From CAYWGR01 sp964458015 (GTDB lineage Bacteria; Planctomycetota; Planctomycetia; Pirellulales; Thermoguttaceae): a stretch of DNA of 41,427 nt. The translations under genes were made by a program, and so were the position numbers. The notes beneath the pieces are model-generated. The model ran no database searches, was not told where the DNA came from, and worked only from the letters and a program-made list of their open reading frames with translations. Location of the stretch: assembly GCA_964458015.1 (NCBI GenBank), contig CAYWGR010000023.1, forward strand, positions 1 through 41,427, written 5' to 3'. Below, one piece after another: positions 1 through 8,531 of this stretch. Every line of letters begins with the position of its first letter. Position 1 is the first letter of the stretch.

Positions 1-70
1 ATAGCTGTTGGATTCAGGAAACGTTGATGATGCGCTGAATGAATAAAACCAACTTGCGAAGACGGGGAAG

Positions 71-2971
71 ATGGGAGTTGCCGGCATGATTCCCCTGGCT
101 CGGATGTTGGTTCTGCAAAACCTGAAGAAAAATGAACCGGAAAGGGAGTGGAAGCAGGTCGAGAAAGTGCTGGACCAGGCCGAAAAGGCTACGCCCGACG
201 CGGTTCAAATTCCCATTTTGCGGGCTGAGATTCTTGTCGCCCAAAACCGAATTGCGGACGCCGAGGAATTACTCGAAAAGGCAATCAAGAAAAATCCGAA
301 ACAAGTGGAATTGACCGCCGTCCTCGCCTCGTTGGCGGAACGCCAGCAGGATTGGGCAAAGACGGAAACGATACTCAATAAATTGGAGAAAACGTCCGGC
401 GATACGGTGGATCATCGCTTGGCCAAAGCCCAGTATCTTGTGCGGCGGCACGGCACGAAAGCCGGCGAGCCTTTGCGCAAACTGGCTGAAAACGTCGATC
501 GTTTTTCCGATGCCGAGCGGCTTCAGCTTTGGAATGGCCTGCTGAACGCCGCGATGCAAGTAAACGACTCGAAGCAAGCTAGATTGTTATGCACCAAGAT
601 ATCGGAAAAAGAGCCGTTCAATGTGCAAGTGCGTTATTTGCTGTTCGAGCAAGCTTTGCACGACGAGGACGAGGCCGGCATGGACCTGGCGCTTAAGGAG
701 ATCGAGCGCGTTTCAGGCCACGGCGCCTATTGGCTTTATGGGCAAGCCGTCCGCCTGGGCATGCAGGCCAAAGATGCGGATAATGCCGATCAATTGTTGA
801 ACCAAGCTCTGAAATATCTTGCACAAGCGCGTGAGCAGCGGCAATCCTGGTCGCGTATTCCATTGCTCATGGCCGGCATCTACGATCAGCAAGGCAAGAC
901 CGATTCCGCCCTGAAAAACTATCTGGAAGCGATTGACATGGGCGAACGCAATCCCGGCGCGGTGCGACGTTCCGTTCAGCTTCTTTTCCAGAAGCAGCGC
1001 TATGCGGATGCCGATCAGTTGTTGCGGCAACTCGAGAAGCAGCAAGTGCCGTTCTCGGCGGATATGAGCCGAGCCGGCGCCGAAGTGGCATTGCGGCAGG
1101 GAGAGTTCGATCGCGCCTTGGATATGGCGAGGAAGGCGGCATCCTCGAAGTCCAAAAATTTCCAGGAGCATGTTTGGCTCGGACAAGTGTTGAGCATCAT
1201 CGGCCGCCGGGCCAAAGCCTCGGGACACGCGAAAGAGGCGGAGGAGCTATTGAATGACGCCGAAAAATCACTGCGTCGCGCCGTTGAACTAGAACCGAAA
1301 AATCCCGCGACCTGGGTTGCCTTGATTCAATTTCTCAGTGCGGGCGAAGCGGAAAGCAAGGCGGAAAAGGTAATCCAAGAAGCGGGTAAGAAGCTGCCTC
1401 CGAAAGTGGCGCCGTTGGCTTTGGCCCAATGTTACGAAGTGTTGAAGAAAAAAGAGGCCGCCGAGGAGAAGTATGAGGCCGCTCTGGCCGCCGATCCCCA
1501 AGATCCATTCGTGGTGCGGTCGGTTGCCGATTTTTATTGCCGGACAGGCAAGCCCGTTCCGGCCGAAGCGTTGCTTCGCCGAGTGATCGACGGCAAGATC
1601 AAGGCGTCGGAGGCCGACGTGGTTTGGGCCCGACGTCAGTTGGCCTTGATCTTCGCTGCGCGAGGCGGTTATCAAAACATCCAAAAAGCGCGTGATTTGA
1701 TCGAAGAAAATCTGGCGGCCGCCGATGTGTCGGTTTTGGACCGGCGCGTGCAGGCAAGCCTTGACGCCGCCGATCCGAAGCGTTCCCAACGCGACAAAGC
1801 CATCGCCACGCTGGAATCCATGCTTCAGGAGCAAGCAGCCACGCCCGAGGATCGTTTCAAGCTTGCCCAAATGTACCTTGCCGCGGGCTCCTGGATAAAA
1901 GCCAGTACGCAAATGCGTAACCTCGTTGCATCGCATAGCGAGGAGCCGCGTTACTTGGCGGCGTATATTACGGCGTTGATGGAGCACGGCGAAACGTCGA
2001 ACGCCGAAGTTTATCTTGCTCGGCTGGAAAAGAGCTATCCGAATCACATCATCACCGTCGGCCTGCGTGCCGAGACCTTGGTATCGAAGGGTGAGGCGGA
2101 TAAGGCGTTTAATTTATTGAAAGCCTTCATCGATAAGAAGGAGGCCCATCCCACGGAACGAAATCTTCGAATCCGGTTGGTCGCCGAAAAGCTCGAACAA
2201 CTTGCCGGGCGGCTCACGAAACCCGCGCAGAAGAAGACGGCGGAACGATTCATCCATCAAGCCGAGATGTTATATCGCAACTATACCGAGGAAAACGCGG
2301 GCCAGGAATGGGTTCTCGCGGCATTTTTTGGGCGTCAGGGCCGCATCGACGAGGCGATTGATTTGCTCGACCGCACGTGGGAGAATGCCAATCCGGCGAT
2401 ACTTTCGCAAGTTTGTTCGATTTTGTTGCGTGACAATAAGATCGGCAAAGAGCAATTGCAGCGGCTCGACAAAATTCTTCGCACGGCGATGAAGCAATTC
2501 GATCGCCCCATCCCGTTGCTGATGATGATGGCCGATCTTTCCTCCAAGCGCGCTCGTTATGACGAGGCTGAAAGCTATTACCGCGAAGTGTTGGAAAAGA
2601 ACAGCGGCAATGCCTATGCGATGAACAATCTGGCGGTGCTTTTAGCGCTGCAGGGCATCAAACTGGAGGAATCGCTGAAGCTTATCGACCAGGCGATTGA
2701 AATTGCCGGTCCGATGGCGCCGATGCTTGACTCTCGAGCGAGCGTTTATATCGCCATGAACGATCCGGATGCGGCTTTGACGGACATGGCCGACGCCCTG
2801 GCGGACGCTGAAACGCCNNNNNNNNNNCAGGCTCAAGCGTATGAATTGGCCGGCCAACACAATGCGGCGGCCGCGGCGATGGAAAAGGCGATGAAACTGG
2901 GGCTCACGAAGGACATGCTCCAGCCGCTGGAAATTCCGGCTTTCGAGAAGCTGTCGCAGTTGCCGCGTTAG
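71..2971 (+). CDS. Large TPR-repeat protein, 5' end probably disrupted
   Basis: This 966-residue protein consists almost entirely of tetratricopeptide-like helical pairs. Examples are the segments 'ILRAEILVAQNRIADAEELL' near residue 50 and 'NAYAMNNLAVLLALQGIKLE' near residue 860. Such repeats act as protein-binding scaffolds; no catalytic domain is visible. The ATG at 71 is only the first start after an in-frame TAA at 44-46. There is no good ribosome-binding site or signal peptide, and the same frame upstream (5-43) reads LLDSGNVDDALNE, which looks like more TPR. The true protein is therefore probably longer and its start lies outside the window or is broken. The run of 10 N at 2818-2827 keeps the frame, but the residues there are unknown. 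It converges on the next gene with six bases between stops. The fold is clear; the biological role is not. Confidence 0.8.
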   Translation: MGVAGMIPLARMLVLQNLKKNEPEREWKQVEKVLDQAEKATPDAVQIPILRAEILVAQNRIADAEELLEKAIKKNPKQVELTAVLASLAERQQDWAKTETILNKLEKTSGDTVDHRLAKAQYLVRRHGTKAGEPLRKLAENVDRFSDAERLQLWNGLLNAAMQVNDSKQARLLCTKISEKEPFNVQVRYLLFEQALHDEDEAGMDLALKEIERVSGHGAYWLYGQAVRLGMQAKDADNADQLLNQALKYLAQAREQRQSWSRIPLLMAGIYDQQGKTDSALKNYLEAIDMGERNPGAVRRSVQLLFQKQRYADADQLLRQLEKQQVPFSADMSRAGAEVALRQGEFDRALDMARKAASSKSKNFQEHVWLGQVLSIIGRRAKASGHAKEAEELLNDAEKSLRRAVELEPKNPATWVALIQFLSAGEAESKAEKVIQEAGKKLPPKVAPLALAQCYEVLKKKEAAEEKYEAALAADPQDPFVVRSVADFYCRTGKPVPAEALLRRVIDGKIKASEADVVWARRQLALIFAARGGYQNIQKARDLIEENLAAADVSVLDRRVQASLDAADPKRSQRDKAIATLESMLQEQAATPEDRFKLAQMYLAAGSWIKASTQMRNLVASHSEEPRYLAAYITALMEHGETSNAEVYLARLEKSYPNHIITVGLRAETLVSKGEADKAFNLLKAFIDKKEAHPTERNLRIRLVAEKLEQLAGRLTKPAQKKTAERFIHQAEMLYRNYTEENAGQEWVLAAFFGRQGRIDEAIDLLDRTWENANPAILSQVCSILLRDNKIGKEQLQRLDKILRTAMKQFDRPIPLLMMMADLSSKRARYDEAESYYREVLEKNSGNAYAMNNLAVLLALQGIKLEESLKLIDQAIEIAGPMAPMLDSRASVYIAMNDPDAALTDMADALADAETXXXXQAQAYELAGQHNAAAAAMEKAMKLGLTKDMLQPLEIPAFEKLSQLPR
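2818..2827. other. Scaffold gap of 10 N inside the TPR gene
   Basis: Exactly ten N. A second gap of the same size occurs at 8838-8847, so the number is a placeholder and not a measured length. The TPR frame continues across it. Confidence 0.95.
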
Positions 2972-2977
2972 TCGTGA

Positions 2978-4252
2978 TTACGGCTTGCCATAAAAAACGC
3001 TGCCGGACTTCGCCATGCTTTGAAGCATCGGCGTCGCCTGGAATCGCGGCCCTATCGTTTCGAGAGGGCTCAAGAGAGTGAGGACGCCCTCGGCTCCGAG
3101 CATATCGGCTTGGTATAGAAGTCCGCCCTTTCCGGTCGGATAGCCAAGCCCGAAAAGCACGGCCAAGTCGATATCGCGAGCATCGCGGACCTTGCCTTCC
3201 TCCAGGATGCGAGAAGCTTCTAGAAGCATCGGCAGCATCAAGCGGGCGGGAGCGACCTTGGGTTGCGGGCCTTGCGTCGATTCGACCCAGGGCAAGAGAA
3301 TTTCCTCCGCCTTCGGATCCAAAACGTCACTACTCTTTGCTCCTTCGTGGGAAAAGAATCCTGCCCCCGTCTTGCGACCCAATCGGCCTGCCTTAATCAT
3401 GGACACCAAAAGCGGCGAGGAAAGAATTCGGTCGGGAAAAGAGGCCGCCAATACCCAGGCCGCTTGAAGAGTCGTATCTAGCCCGATCTCGTCGATCATT
3501 CGCAGCGGTCCGACGGCCATCCCATAATCACGGGCGGCCGAATCAATGGCCTCGGCGGGATATCCTTCTCGGAGCAGCTCCAATCCTTCGGCCAAATAGG
3601 GAAACAGCAGCCGATTGACGACGAACCCCGGCCCGTCTTGCACGACAATCGGTATGCGGTCGATTCTTCGTGCATGGGCCGTCAAGGCGGCGATGGTATC
3701 TTTCCCGGTTTGCGGCCCTTGCACGATTTCGACCAAGGGGCGTTCTTGCACGGGATGGCAAAAGTGAAAACCGCAGAACCGTGCCGGATCGGAAATTCCG
3801 GAAGCCAAGCGATGGATCGGGATCGTCGAGGTATTCGTGGAAACGATGCTTGTTTCATTCAACGTCGTCTGCAATTCCTCGAACAGTCGCAGCTTGACCG
3901 CGAGAATTTCGACGATGGATTCGAGAATGAGATCGCAACGAGCAATATCGGAAATGTTTTTTGCCGCCGTTACGCGGCAAGGATTTTCTCGCGAATGATC
4001 GCTTCTTGCTTTGCCCCAGTTCTTTGATACGGCAGCGACGGCATCGGCAATTGCCGTAGGCTCGGCGTCGTGAATCACAACAGGCACAAGATGCGATGCA
4101 TGCGCTTCGGCAATGGCTGTGCCCATGATGCCTGCGCCGATAATACCCACGCTGCCGATCTCAGGCGGAGGTGCAGATCTTTGAGCATCGGGGCCGGACT
4201 GGCGGTTCCATTCGACCAGCCGGCGAACATTTTCGATCGCGGCATTCGACAT
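2978..4252 (-). CDS. 3-hydroxyacyl-CoA dehydrogenase, stand-alone
   Basis: This 424-residue NAD-dependent dehydrogenase would oxidise L-3-hydroxyacyl-CoA to 3-ketoacyl-CoA. The Rossmann motif GIIGAGIMG lies at residues 37-45. The catalytic pair is H163 (GFHFCHP) and E175 (LVEI), at the 12-residue spacing known in this family, and N213 is conserved (GFVVNR). Two C-terminal dimerisation domains follow, as in the second half of FadB/FadJ, but there is no enoyl-CoA hydratase domain. The usual HFFNP motif is HFCHP here, so the Asn is replaced by His. The ATG at 4252 follows the polysaccharide export gene by only five bases, so the two are probably co-transcribed. Why a beta-oxidation type enzyme is paired with an exporter is unknown; it could act in lipid-anchor or polyketide metabolism. 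Confidence 0.88.
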   Translation of the reverse strand: MSNAAIENVRRLVEWNRQSGPDAQRSAPPPEIGSVGIIGAGIMGTAIAEAHASHLVPVVIHDAEPTAIADAVAAVSKNWGKARSDHSRENPCRVTAAKNISDIARCDLILESIVEILAVKLRLFEELQTTLNETSIVSTNTSTIPIHRLASGISDPARFCGFHFCHPVQERPLVEIVQGPQTGKDTIAALTAHARRIDRIPIVVQDGPGFVVNRLLFPYLAEGLELLREGYPAEAIDSAARDYGMAVGPLRMIDEIGLDTTLQAAWVLAASFPDRILSSPLLVSMIKAGRLGRKTGAGFFSHEGAKSSDVLDPKAEEILLPWVESTQGPQPKVAPARLMLPMLLEASRILEEGKVRDARDIDLAVLFGLGYPTGKGGLLYQADMLGAEGVLTLLSPLETIGPRFQATPMLQSMAKSGSVFYGKP

Positions 4253-4257
4253 AACAA

Positions 4258-5322
4258 TTAGAAGCGGGTTTGGTTGTAGCCGCGGCCCATGGTTTGCGTG
4301 GTGCGAATCGTGTTGGCGCCAAGATTGCCGATATTCAGCAACCGCTGAAGCGGACTAGTGGCCCTAGTGACATAGTTATTGGCGGCAACGAGTTTGTCAT
4401 CGACAATGTACACGCGATCACCGGGCATAAGCTGATAGTTCGTACCGGTCAAGCCGCCTCGCGCAACTTCGTTCCAATTGACAGGCAAGACTTCTTCGGC
4501 ATCCAGGCCGGCAGGAGTCGGTCGCGCCACCCAAATAGTTTTGCTGGAAACACCAGCCAGCCCTTGGATCTGACCGAGGGCGTCCAACACTGTTTCCTTG
4601 CCTGTAATGGGGAATCGCTGAACGCTTTCTCCCATGCCGGCTCCCGCGGTAATCACATAATAGTTCTTGCTATTGTAGCCGATCACCTCCACCGAAATCT
4701 GGGGCGAATCGTAGTATTGAGAAATCAATTGCTCAATTGCCAGACGCGATTCGGTTACGCTCTTGCCGGACACGTTGACCATGCCATAACTCTTCAGATT
4801 GACCATGCCATCGGATTGAACGACATAGGTTCCTGTAATCTGTTGGGTGCCGGCCGAACGCGCCAATTGGATCGAAACGTCGGGCCGCTGCAAAATTACC
4901 TGTAGATGCCGCGTAACCTCCACGGTGGCTTTTTCAATGCTCATGCCCGCGACGCGGACCGTTCCGTAGGCCGGGCCAAGACTTACGATGCCATCTCCCT
5001 CCACCAAAAAGAATCCATCGATCGGCTGATCCAGGATGGTTCCCAACACTCGAATTTGAAGAACATCGTAGGTCTCGATGCGATAAGGAGGTCGAGGCAC
5101 CAGCTTCAACACTTCGATTTGCAGGATATCGGGCGGTTCGATGTGATAGGTCGGCAAAGACACCATCGTCAGTTCTCGGGGCGTAGCCAATTCAGCAGGC
5201 GTAGGGGCTTTGAGCGTCGGAGTGTAGTAATCCACCGCATGACAACCAACGCATTCAGCCAACAGCCCCGCTGCCAACATCGTCAGCAATGTGCGACCAA
5301 TGGATGAATAATGGTTGATCAT
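4258..5322 (-). CDS. Wza-like polysaccharide export protein
   Basis: This 354-residue outer-membrane/periplasmic protein belongs to the Poly_export/SLBB family, which forms the channel for capsule or exopolysaccharide. The N-terminus (residues 1-28) is hydrophobic and ends in a Cys (ECVGCHAVD). It resembles a lipoprotein signal, but the lipobox is atypical because a Cys sits at -3. 'YHIEPPDILQIEVL' starts the export domain near residue 59, and the motif is repeated at once as 'YRIETYDVLQIRVL' near residue 80. SLBB-like beta-grasp regions follow (about 160-215 and 220-305). A TTG at 5343 would add seven residues. I chose the ATG at 5322 because it gives a clean signal peptide and a GAGG lies upstream, although 12 bases away. 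It precedes the dehydrogenase gene by five bases. Confidence 0.87.
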   Translation of the reverse strand: MINHYSSIGRTLLTMLAAGLLAECVGCHAVDYYTPTLKAPTPAELATPRELTMVSLPTYHIEPPDILQIEVLKLVPRPPYRIETYDVLQIRVLGTILDQPIDGFFLVEGDGIVSLGPAYGTVRVAGMSIEKATVEVTRHLQVILQRPDVSIQLARSAGTQQITGTYVVQSDGMVNLKSYGMVNVSGKSVTESRLAIEQLISQYYDSPQISVEVIGYNSKNYYVITAGAGMGESVQRFPITGKETVLDALGQIQGLAGVSSKTIWVARPTPAGLDAEEVLPVNWNEVARGGLTGTNYQLMPGDRVYIVDDKLVAANNYVTRATSPLQRLLNIGNLGANTIRTTQTMGRGYNQTRF

Positions 5323-5403
5323 CGTTCTGCGGTGCCTCAACAACGCTAACCGAAAAGAACTTGGCGGCGAGCAGTGGGCAATCTAGGTAAAATGGCGACT
5401 GCG

Positions 5404-5409
5404 ATTATA
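5404..5409 (-). promoter_or_regulatory. Possible -10 box for the export gene
   Basis: The minus strand reads TATAAT here, 81 bases before the export gene start, in the 287-base gap that separates it from manC. No convincing -35 box lies at the right distance: TTGGCA is only 13 bases away. The assignment is weak. Nothing else was recognised in 5323-5609. Confidence 0.25.
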
Positions 5410-5609
5410 TTCTCGCCGACTTTGCCAAATCAGCGATGTCAGAATAATCGGCAAATCTTACCAAAAGCCTTATCAGATTCTCTGGTATTTACGATGCCAT
5501 ACATGGATAGAAGGGTAGTGTAGGTAAGATGCGACAGCGGCGGCGTATGGGGGCATATCAATCCGGCAGCATACGCATGGTTATTGAGAATGCTTTGAGT
5601 GATCCCCGC

Positions 5610-6704
5610 TTATAGCAACTCTTGGCCGAAGCGATTCCCGATTTGTCGATGCAATTCCTTGATTGCATCCGCACAATCCGCCCGGCAAACGAGCGTGGCA
5701 TCGGGAGTGTGGACAATTACAAGATTTTCACAGCCGATGGCGGCGATTAAATGCTTGGGATCGCTGGATGCCGCGAGAGTTCCGTGGGTATCCATCAGAA
5801 GGGCTCGATCCGCAGCCAAGGCGTTGCCATGTTCGTCGTGGGGGCATGTTTGCGCCAGCGAAGGCCAAGAGCCGACATCCAACCATCGCAATGGCATGGG
5901 GATTGCCGCCACTGTTACGGCCGCGTCGCGCGAAGCCGGCTCCATCACCGCGAAGTCGACGCTGATTTTTTGGAGCGTGGGATAGGTTTCCTCCAAGACG
6001 GCTTGGCGGTTGGGCGAGTTCCATGCATCGGCGATGCGCAGCAACCCGGCATGACTGTCGGGCGTATAACAGCGGATGCAATCCAACAAGGTGCTTGCCC
6101 TCCAAACGAACATGCCGCTATTCCAAAGGAATTTATCCGGCCCTGCTGCATAAAATTGTTTGGCAGTTTCCAAGTCGGGCTTTTCTCGAAATTGTCGCAC
6201 GCGCCGAGCCGTATCGCCCAAGGGTTGGCCAAGTTCAAGATACCCGTATCCGACGGCCGGACCGGTCGGCGTGATGCCGAACGTTGCCAGGGTCTCGGGA
6301 TGTTGCTCGACCAGAGCAAAGCCGGCTTCTACCAGGGATTGGAACTGATCGACGGGCTCGATAATGTGATCGGCCGTGAAAACAGCGATAGTCGCTTCGG
6401 GATCATTTTTCGCAAGGACCGCGGCGCCAAGCCCAACCGCATTCAGCGTATCGCGTCCGCAGGGTTCGCCTAGAAATTGTTTTTTGCCAAGACGAGGAAG
6501 GGCGTGATGGATGGCTTCGGCATGATTTTGACCGGCACACACATAACAGCATTCCGCAGGCAACAGCCCATCGAGCCGTTCGAGGGCGATTTCCAGCAGG
6601 CTCTGCCCGCCTATGAATGGAATCAACTGTTTCGGCAAGGATGCCCGGCTCATGGGCCAAAGTCGCGTGCCAGATCCGCCGGCAATAATCAATGCATAGC
6701 GCAT
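5610..6704 (-). CDS. manC: Mannose-1-phosphate guanylyltransferase (GDP-mannose pyrophosphorylase)
   Basis: This 364-residue enzyme would make GDP-mannose from mannose-1-phosphate and GTP. The nucleotide-binding signature GGSGTRLWPMSR is at residues 9-20, followed by PKQ at 24-26. FREKP (172-176), WNSGMF (194-199), VDFAVME (249-255) and WLDVGSW also match ManC/NTP-transferase enzymes. The protein lacks the C-terminal phosphomannose isomerase domain of long ManC/AlgA proteins. The ATG at 6704 gives the conserved family N-terminus MRYALIIAGG. An in-frame ATG at 6737 would add 11 unrelated residues and has no ribosome-binding site. Upstream, across a hairpin repeat array, lie the nucleotide-sugar genes. 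Its product is the substrate of the GDP-mannose 3,5-epimerase encoded at 8528-9560, which ties the block together. Confidence 0.9.
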   Translation of the reverse strand: MRYALIIAGGSGTRLWPMSRASLPKQLIPFIGGQSLLEIALERLDGLLPAECCYVCAGQNHAEAIHHALPRLGKKQFLGEPCGRDTLNAVGLGAAVLAKNDPEATIAVFTADHIIEPVDQFQSLVEAGFALVEQHPETLATFGITPTGPAVGYGYLELGQPLGDTARRVRQFREKPDLETAKQFYAAGPDKFLWNSGMFVWRASTLLDCIRCYTPDSHAGLLRIADAWNSPNRQAVLEETYPTLQKISVDFAVMEPASRDAAVTVAAIPMPLRWLDVGSWPSLAQTCPHDEHGNALAADRALLMDTHGTLAASSDPKHLIAAIGCENLVIVHTPDATLVCRADCADAIKELHRQIGNRFGQELL

Positions 6705-6803
6705 ACAAGTTCTTTCTGAAAAATGGCGATCGTACATCGTTGCAATGGATTTGGGCAGTGATCCATTTGGCGACCGGACGGCACATCAGCCTCGAACAAC
6801 CAT

Positions 6804-6890
6804 TCAGGCCGACGTGCCGTCGGCCGCTAAACTCAGGCCGACATACTGTCGGCCGCTAAACTCAGGCCGACATACTGTCGGCCGCTAAAC
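6804..6890. repeat. Three tandem 29-bp hairpin repeats
   Basis: Units are 6804-6832, 6833-6861 and 6862-6890. Units 2 and 3 are identical; unit 1 differs at a few bases in the loop region. Units 2 and 3 each contain the perfect hairpin GGCCGACA-TAC-TGTCGGCC (8-bp stem, 3-base loop) and end in GCTAAAC. The array lies between the nucleotidyltransferase stop (6916) and the manC start (6704), both on the minus strand. It could act as a transcription or mRNA-stability boundary, or be a REP-like element. Confidence 0.9.
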
Positions 6891-6915
6891 TGACAAACTC
6901 GACTGCAATGGGGAA

Positions 6916-7740
6916 CTAGAAACCGCGTAAATCCGTGCTTTGCCGTTGCGGGAGCCCTTGTTTGGGAATTCGCTTGAGCACACGGTATTCCATGCCGTGG
7001 GTTTCACAATAGCGGCGTTTTTCCGGGCGGTCGCCGTCTTCGTTCACGGCATAAATATGCGGTTTAATTCTACGTATTTCCGGCTCCGCGTCTAGCCAGC
7101 CTTGGCCGGTGGAGATCAGCGATTGTTTGACGTGGCGAATCGCATGGACCAGATAGCGGCGTTGTTTTTCCGGGAACAGCGGGTGGCCGTCACCCTTTAA
7201 TAGCCGAATGTTGGCGTCGTGCCCCACGACAGCGTAGAGGTCGCCGAGTTCGGCAACTTCCTCGAAGAAGCGAATGTGCCCAGTGTGGAACCAATCGAAG
7301 GATCCTGTGACAATGACCCGTTTGGCATCGGAAAATGGCGGCATTTCCTCACTGTATTCAGGGATCGCGTCAAGAGTTTGTTGGTTGATAACGCGATAAT
7401 TGAATCCATGAGCACGGCAAAATGCCTGCTTGGCTGGATTATCGGCGGCATCCTCGACAATCCAGGTTGCTCCGCTCTGCCGACAGAGGTCTGGCAAGCA
7501 ATCCGGGGCTGAGGGAGCATCGCACATCGTCACGCGGCTGACGTAGCGAAGGGCTTCGAGAAAATACCGCCGCTCGGCTTCGGGAAATTTTGGTTTTCGG
7601 CCATATCGCTTGTCCATGGATGCGTCGGACCATAGCAACACATGGACACAACCTTCGCGCGAGGCTTCTTCGAGAAACCGGACGTTGGCCGATCTCATAT
7701 CATCGAAAGAACCGCTGACAATTACACAGTTTTCACTCAT
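6916..7740 (-). CDS. Tandem nucleotidyltransferase, first domain degenerate
   Basis: This 274-residue protein carries two cytidylyltransferase-fold domains (about 5-125 and 141-274). The second has the active signature GSFDWFHTGH (146-155), with H152 and H155. Near the C-terminus QRQSTDLR resembles the STTxI/L motif of HldE and other sugar-phosphate nucleotidyltransferases. The first domain repeats the frame of the motif as GSFDDMRSAN (10-19), so both His residues and the Gly are lost (R16, A18, N19). It should be inactive. The ATG overlaps the kinase stop by four bases (7737-7740, ATGA), which implies coupled translation. The likely role is activation of the kinase product to an NDP-sugar. 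The sugar and nucleotide cannot be told from sequence. Confidence 0.82.
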   Translation of the reverse strand: MSENCVIVSGSFDDMRSANVRFLEEASREGCVHVLLWSDASMDKRYGRKPKFPEAERRYFLEALRYVSRVTMCDAPSAPDCLPDLCRQSGATWIVEDAADNPAKQAFCRAHGFNYRVINQQTLDAIPEYSEEMPPFSDAKRVIVTGSFDWFHTGHIRFFEEVAELGDLYAVVGHDANIRLLKGDGHPLFPEKQRRYLVHAIRHVKQSLISTGQGWLDAEPEIRRIKPHIYAVNEDGDRPEKRRYCETHGMEYRVLKRIPKQGLPQRQSTDLRGF

Positions 7741-8531
7741 GATGGAGCGATCCTAACGGTGATTTGGAACGAATCGGGGACCGGCGTTTCGGAAACGACA
7801 TAAAGATACCCACCGCCGCAGCCCGAGTACATCGCGCCGGGATACTTTGACTGGTATTCTGCTAGGATTGCAAGAAGATCGACGGTAAGCGTTGGATGCC
7901 GGACGGTGTGGGGAAGAATTGCTTCCCAGCATTTCATGCATTCATTCATCGAGTTGCCCAGGGCCTTCGCATCACGATGCAATATCGCATCGTAGCAATG
8001 GCGGCCGCTTGCGCCCAAGCGGCGAATCCATGCGGGATCGAGATTTTTTTTGCCCAGCGGGTTGTAGCCCTCGGGACGCGGCGATACGGGAACGATATGA
8101 ATGGTGTTTTCCAGCCAACGGATGGTCAGGGGATTCGTGTTCGATTCGATGTGTTTGGGAAAGATTCCCCGGGCATGGCGACAATCGAAATCTAGACGAC
8201 TTATGCCGGGATAAATCAGGCCGATCATGTCTTGAGAGCCCGATGGTTCGGAATTGCCTTGGTTTTCGGCCTCGTATAACTCGCGAACGAGTCTAGCGGG
8301 TTCTTGTTGCCGGAATCCATCGGGCCAAAGACGCCGGGCCACTTTTCGCGTGCCGGTGGCCATGCCGGCGCGATCCATGAACCGGTGCGTCGGCATGATG
8401 CCCACCACGACCATAGAGCCGGGCGGATTCGGATTTTGTTGGGATACAAACGGTTGATCGATCCAACCGCCGGCAAGGGCCATGCGATATGGAATCGGAT
8501 CGGCTGGCCTAGGGCAATTGTTTTCGCTCAC
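7737..8531 (-). CDS. Atypical GHMP-family sugar kinase
   Basis: This 264-residue protein has GHMP kinase landmarks in order. They are motif 1 PYRMALAGGWIDQP (14-27), a SGSQDMIGLIYPG segment (97-109) like the GxQDQ region of sugar kinases, and motif 3 GAMYSGCGGGYLYVV (232-246). The phosphate-binding motif 2, normally PxxxGLGSSAA, appears only as 'RAGMATGTRKV' (about 54-64). The chain is also shorter than the usual 320-350 residues. Start is GTG at 8531, overlapping the epimerase stop by four bases; its own stop overlaps the nucleotidyltransferase ATG by four. By analogy with HddA or fucokinase it would phosphorylate a sugar for nucleotide activation. The odd motif 2 leaves activity uncertain. 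Confidence 0.75.
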   Translation of the reverse strand: MSENNCPRPADPIPYRMALAGGWIDQPFVSQQNPNPPGSMVVVGIMPTHRFMDRAGMATGTRKVARRLWPDGFRQQEPARLVRELYEAENQGNSEPSGSQDMIGLIYPGISRLDFDCRHARGIFPKHIESNTNPLTIRWLENTIHIVPVSPRPEGYNPLGKKNLDPAWIRRLGASGRHCYDAILHRDAKALGNSMNECMKCWEAILPHTVRHPTLTVDLLAILAEYQSKYPGAMYSGCGGGYLYVVSETPVPDSFQITVRIAPS

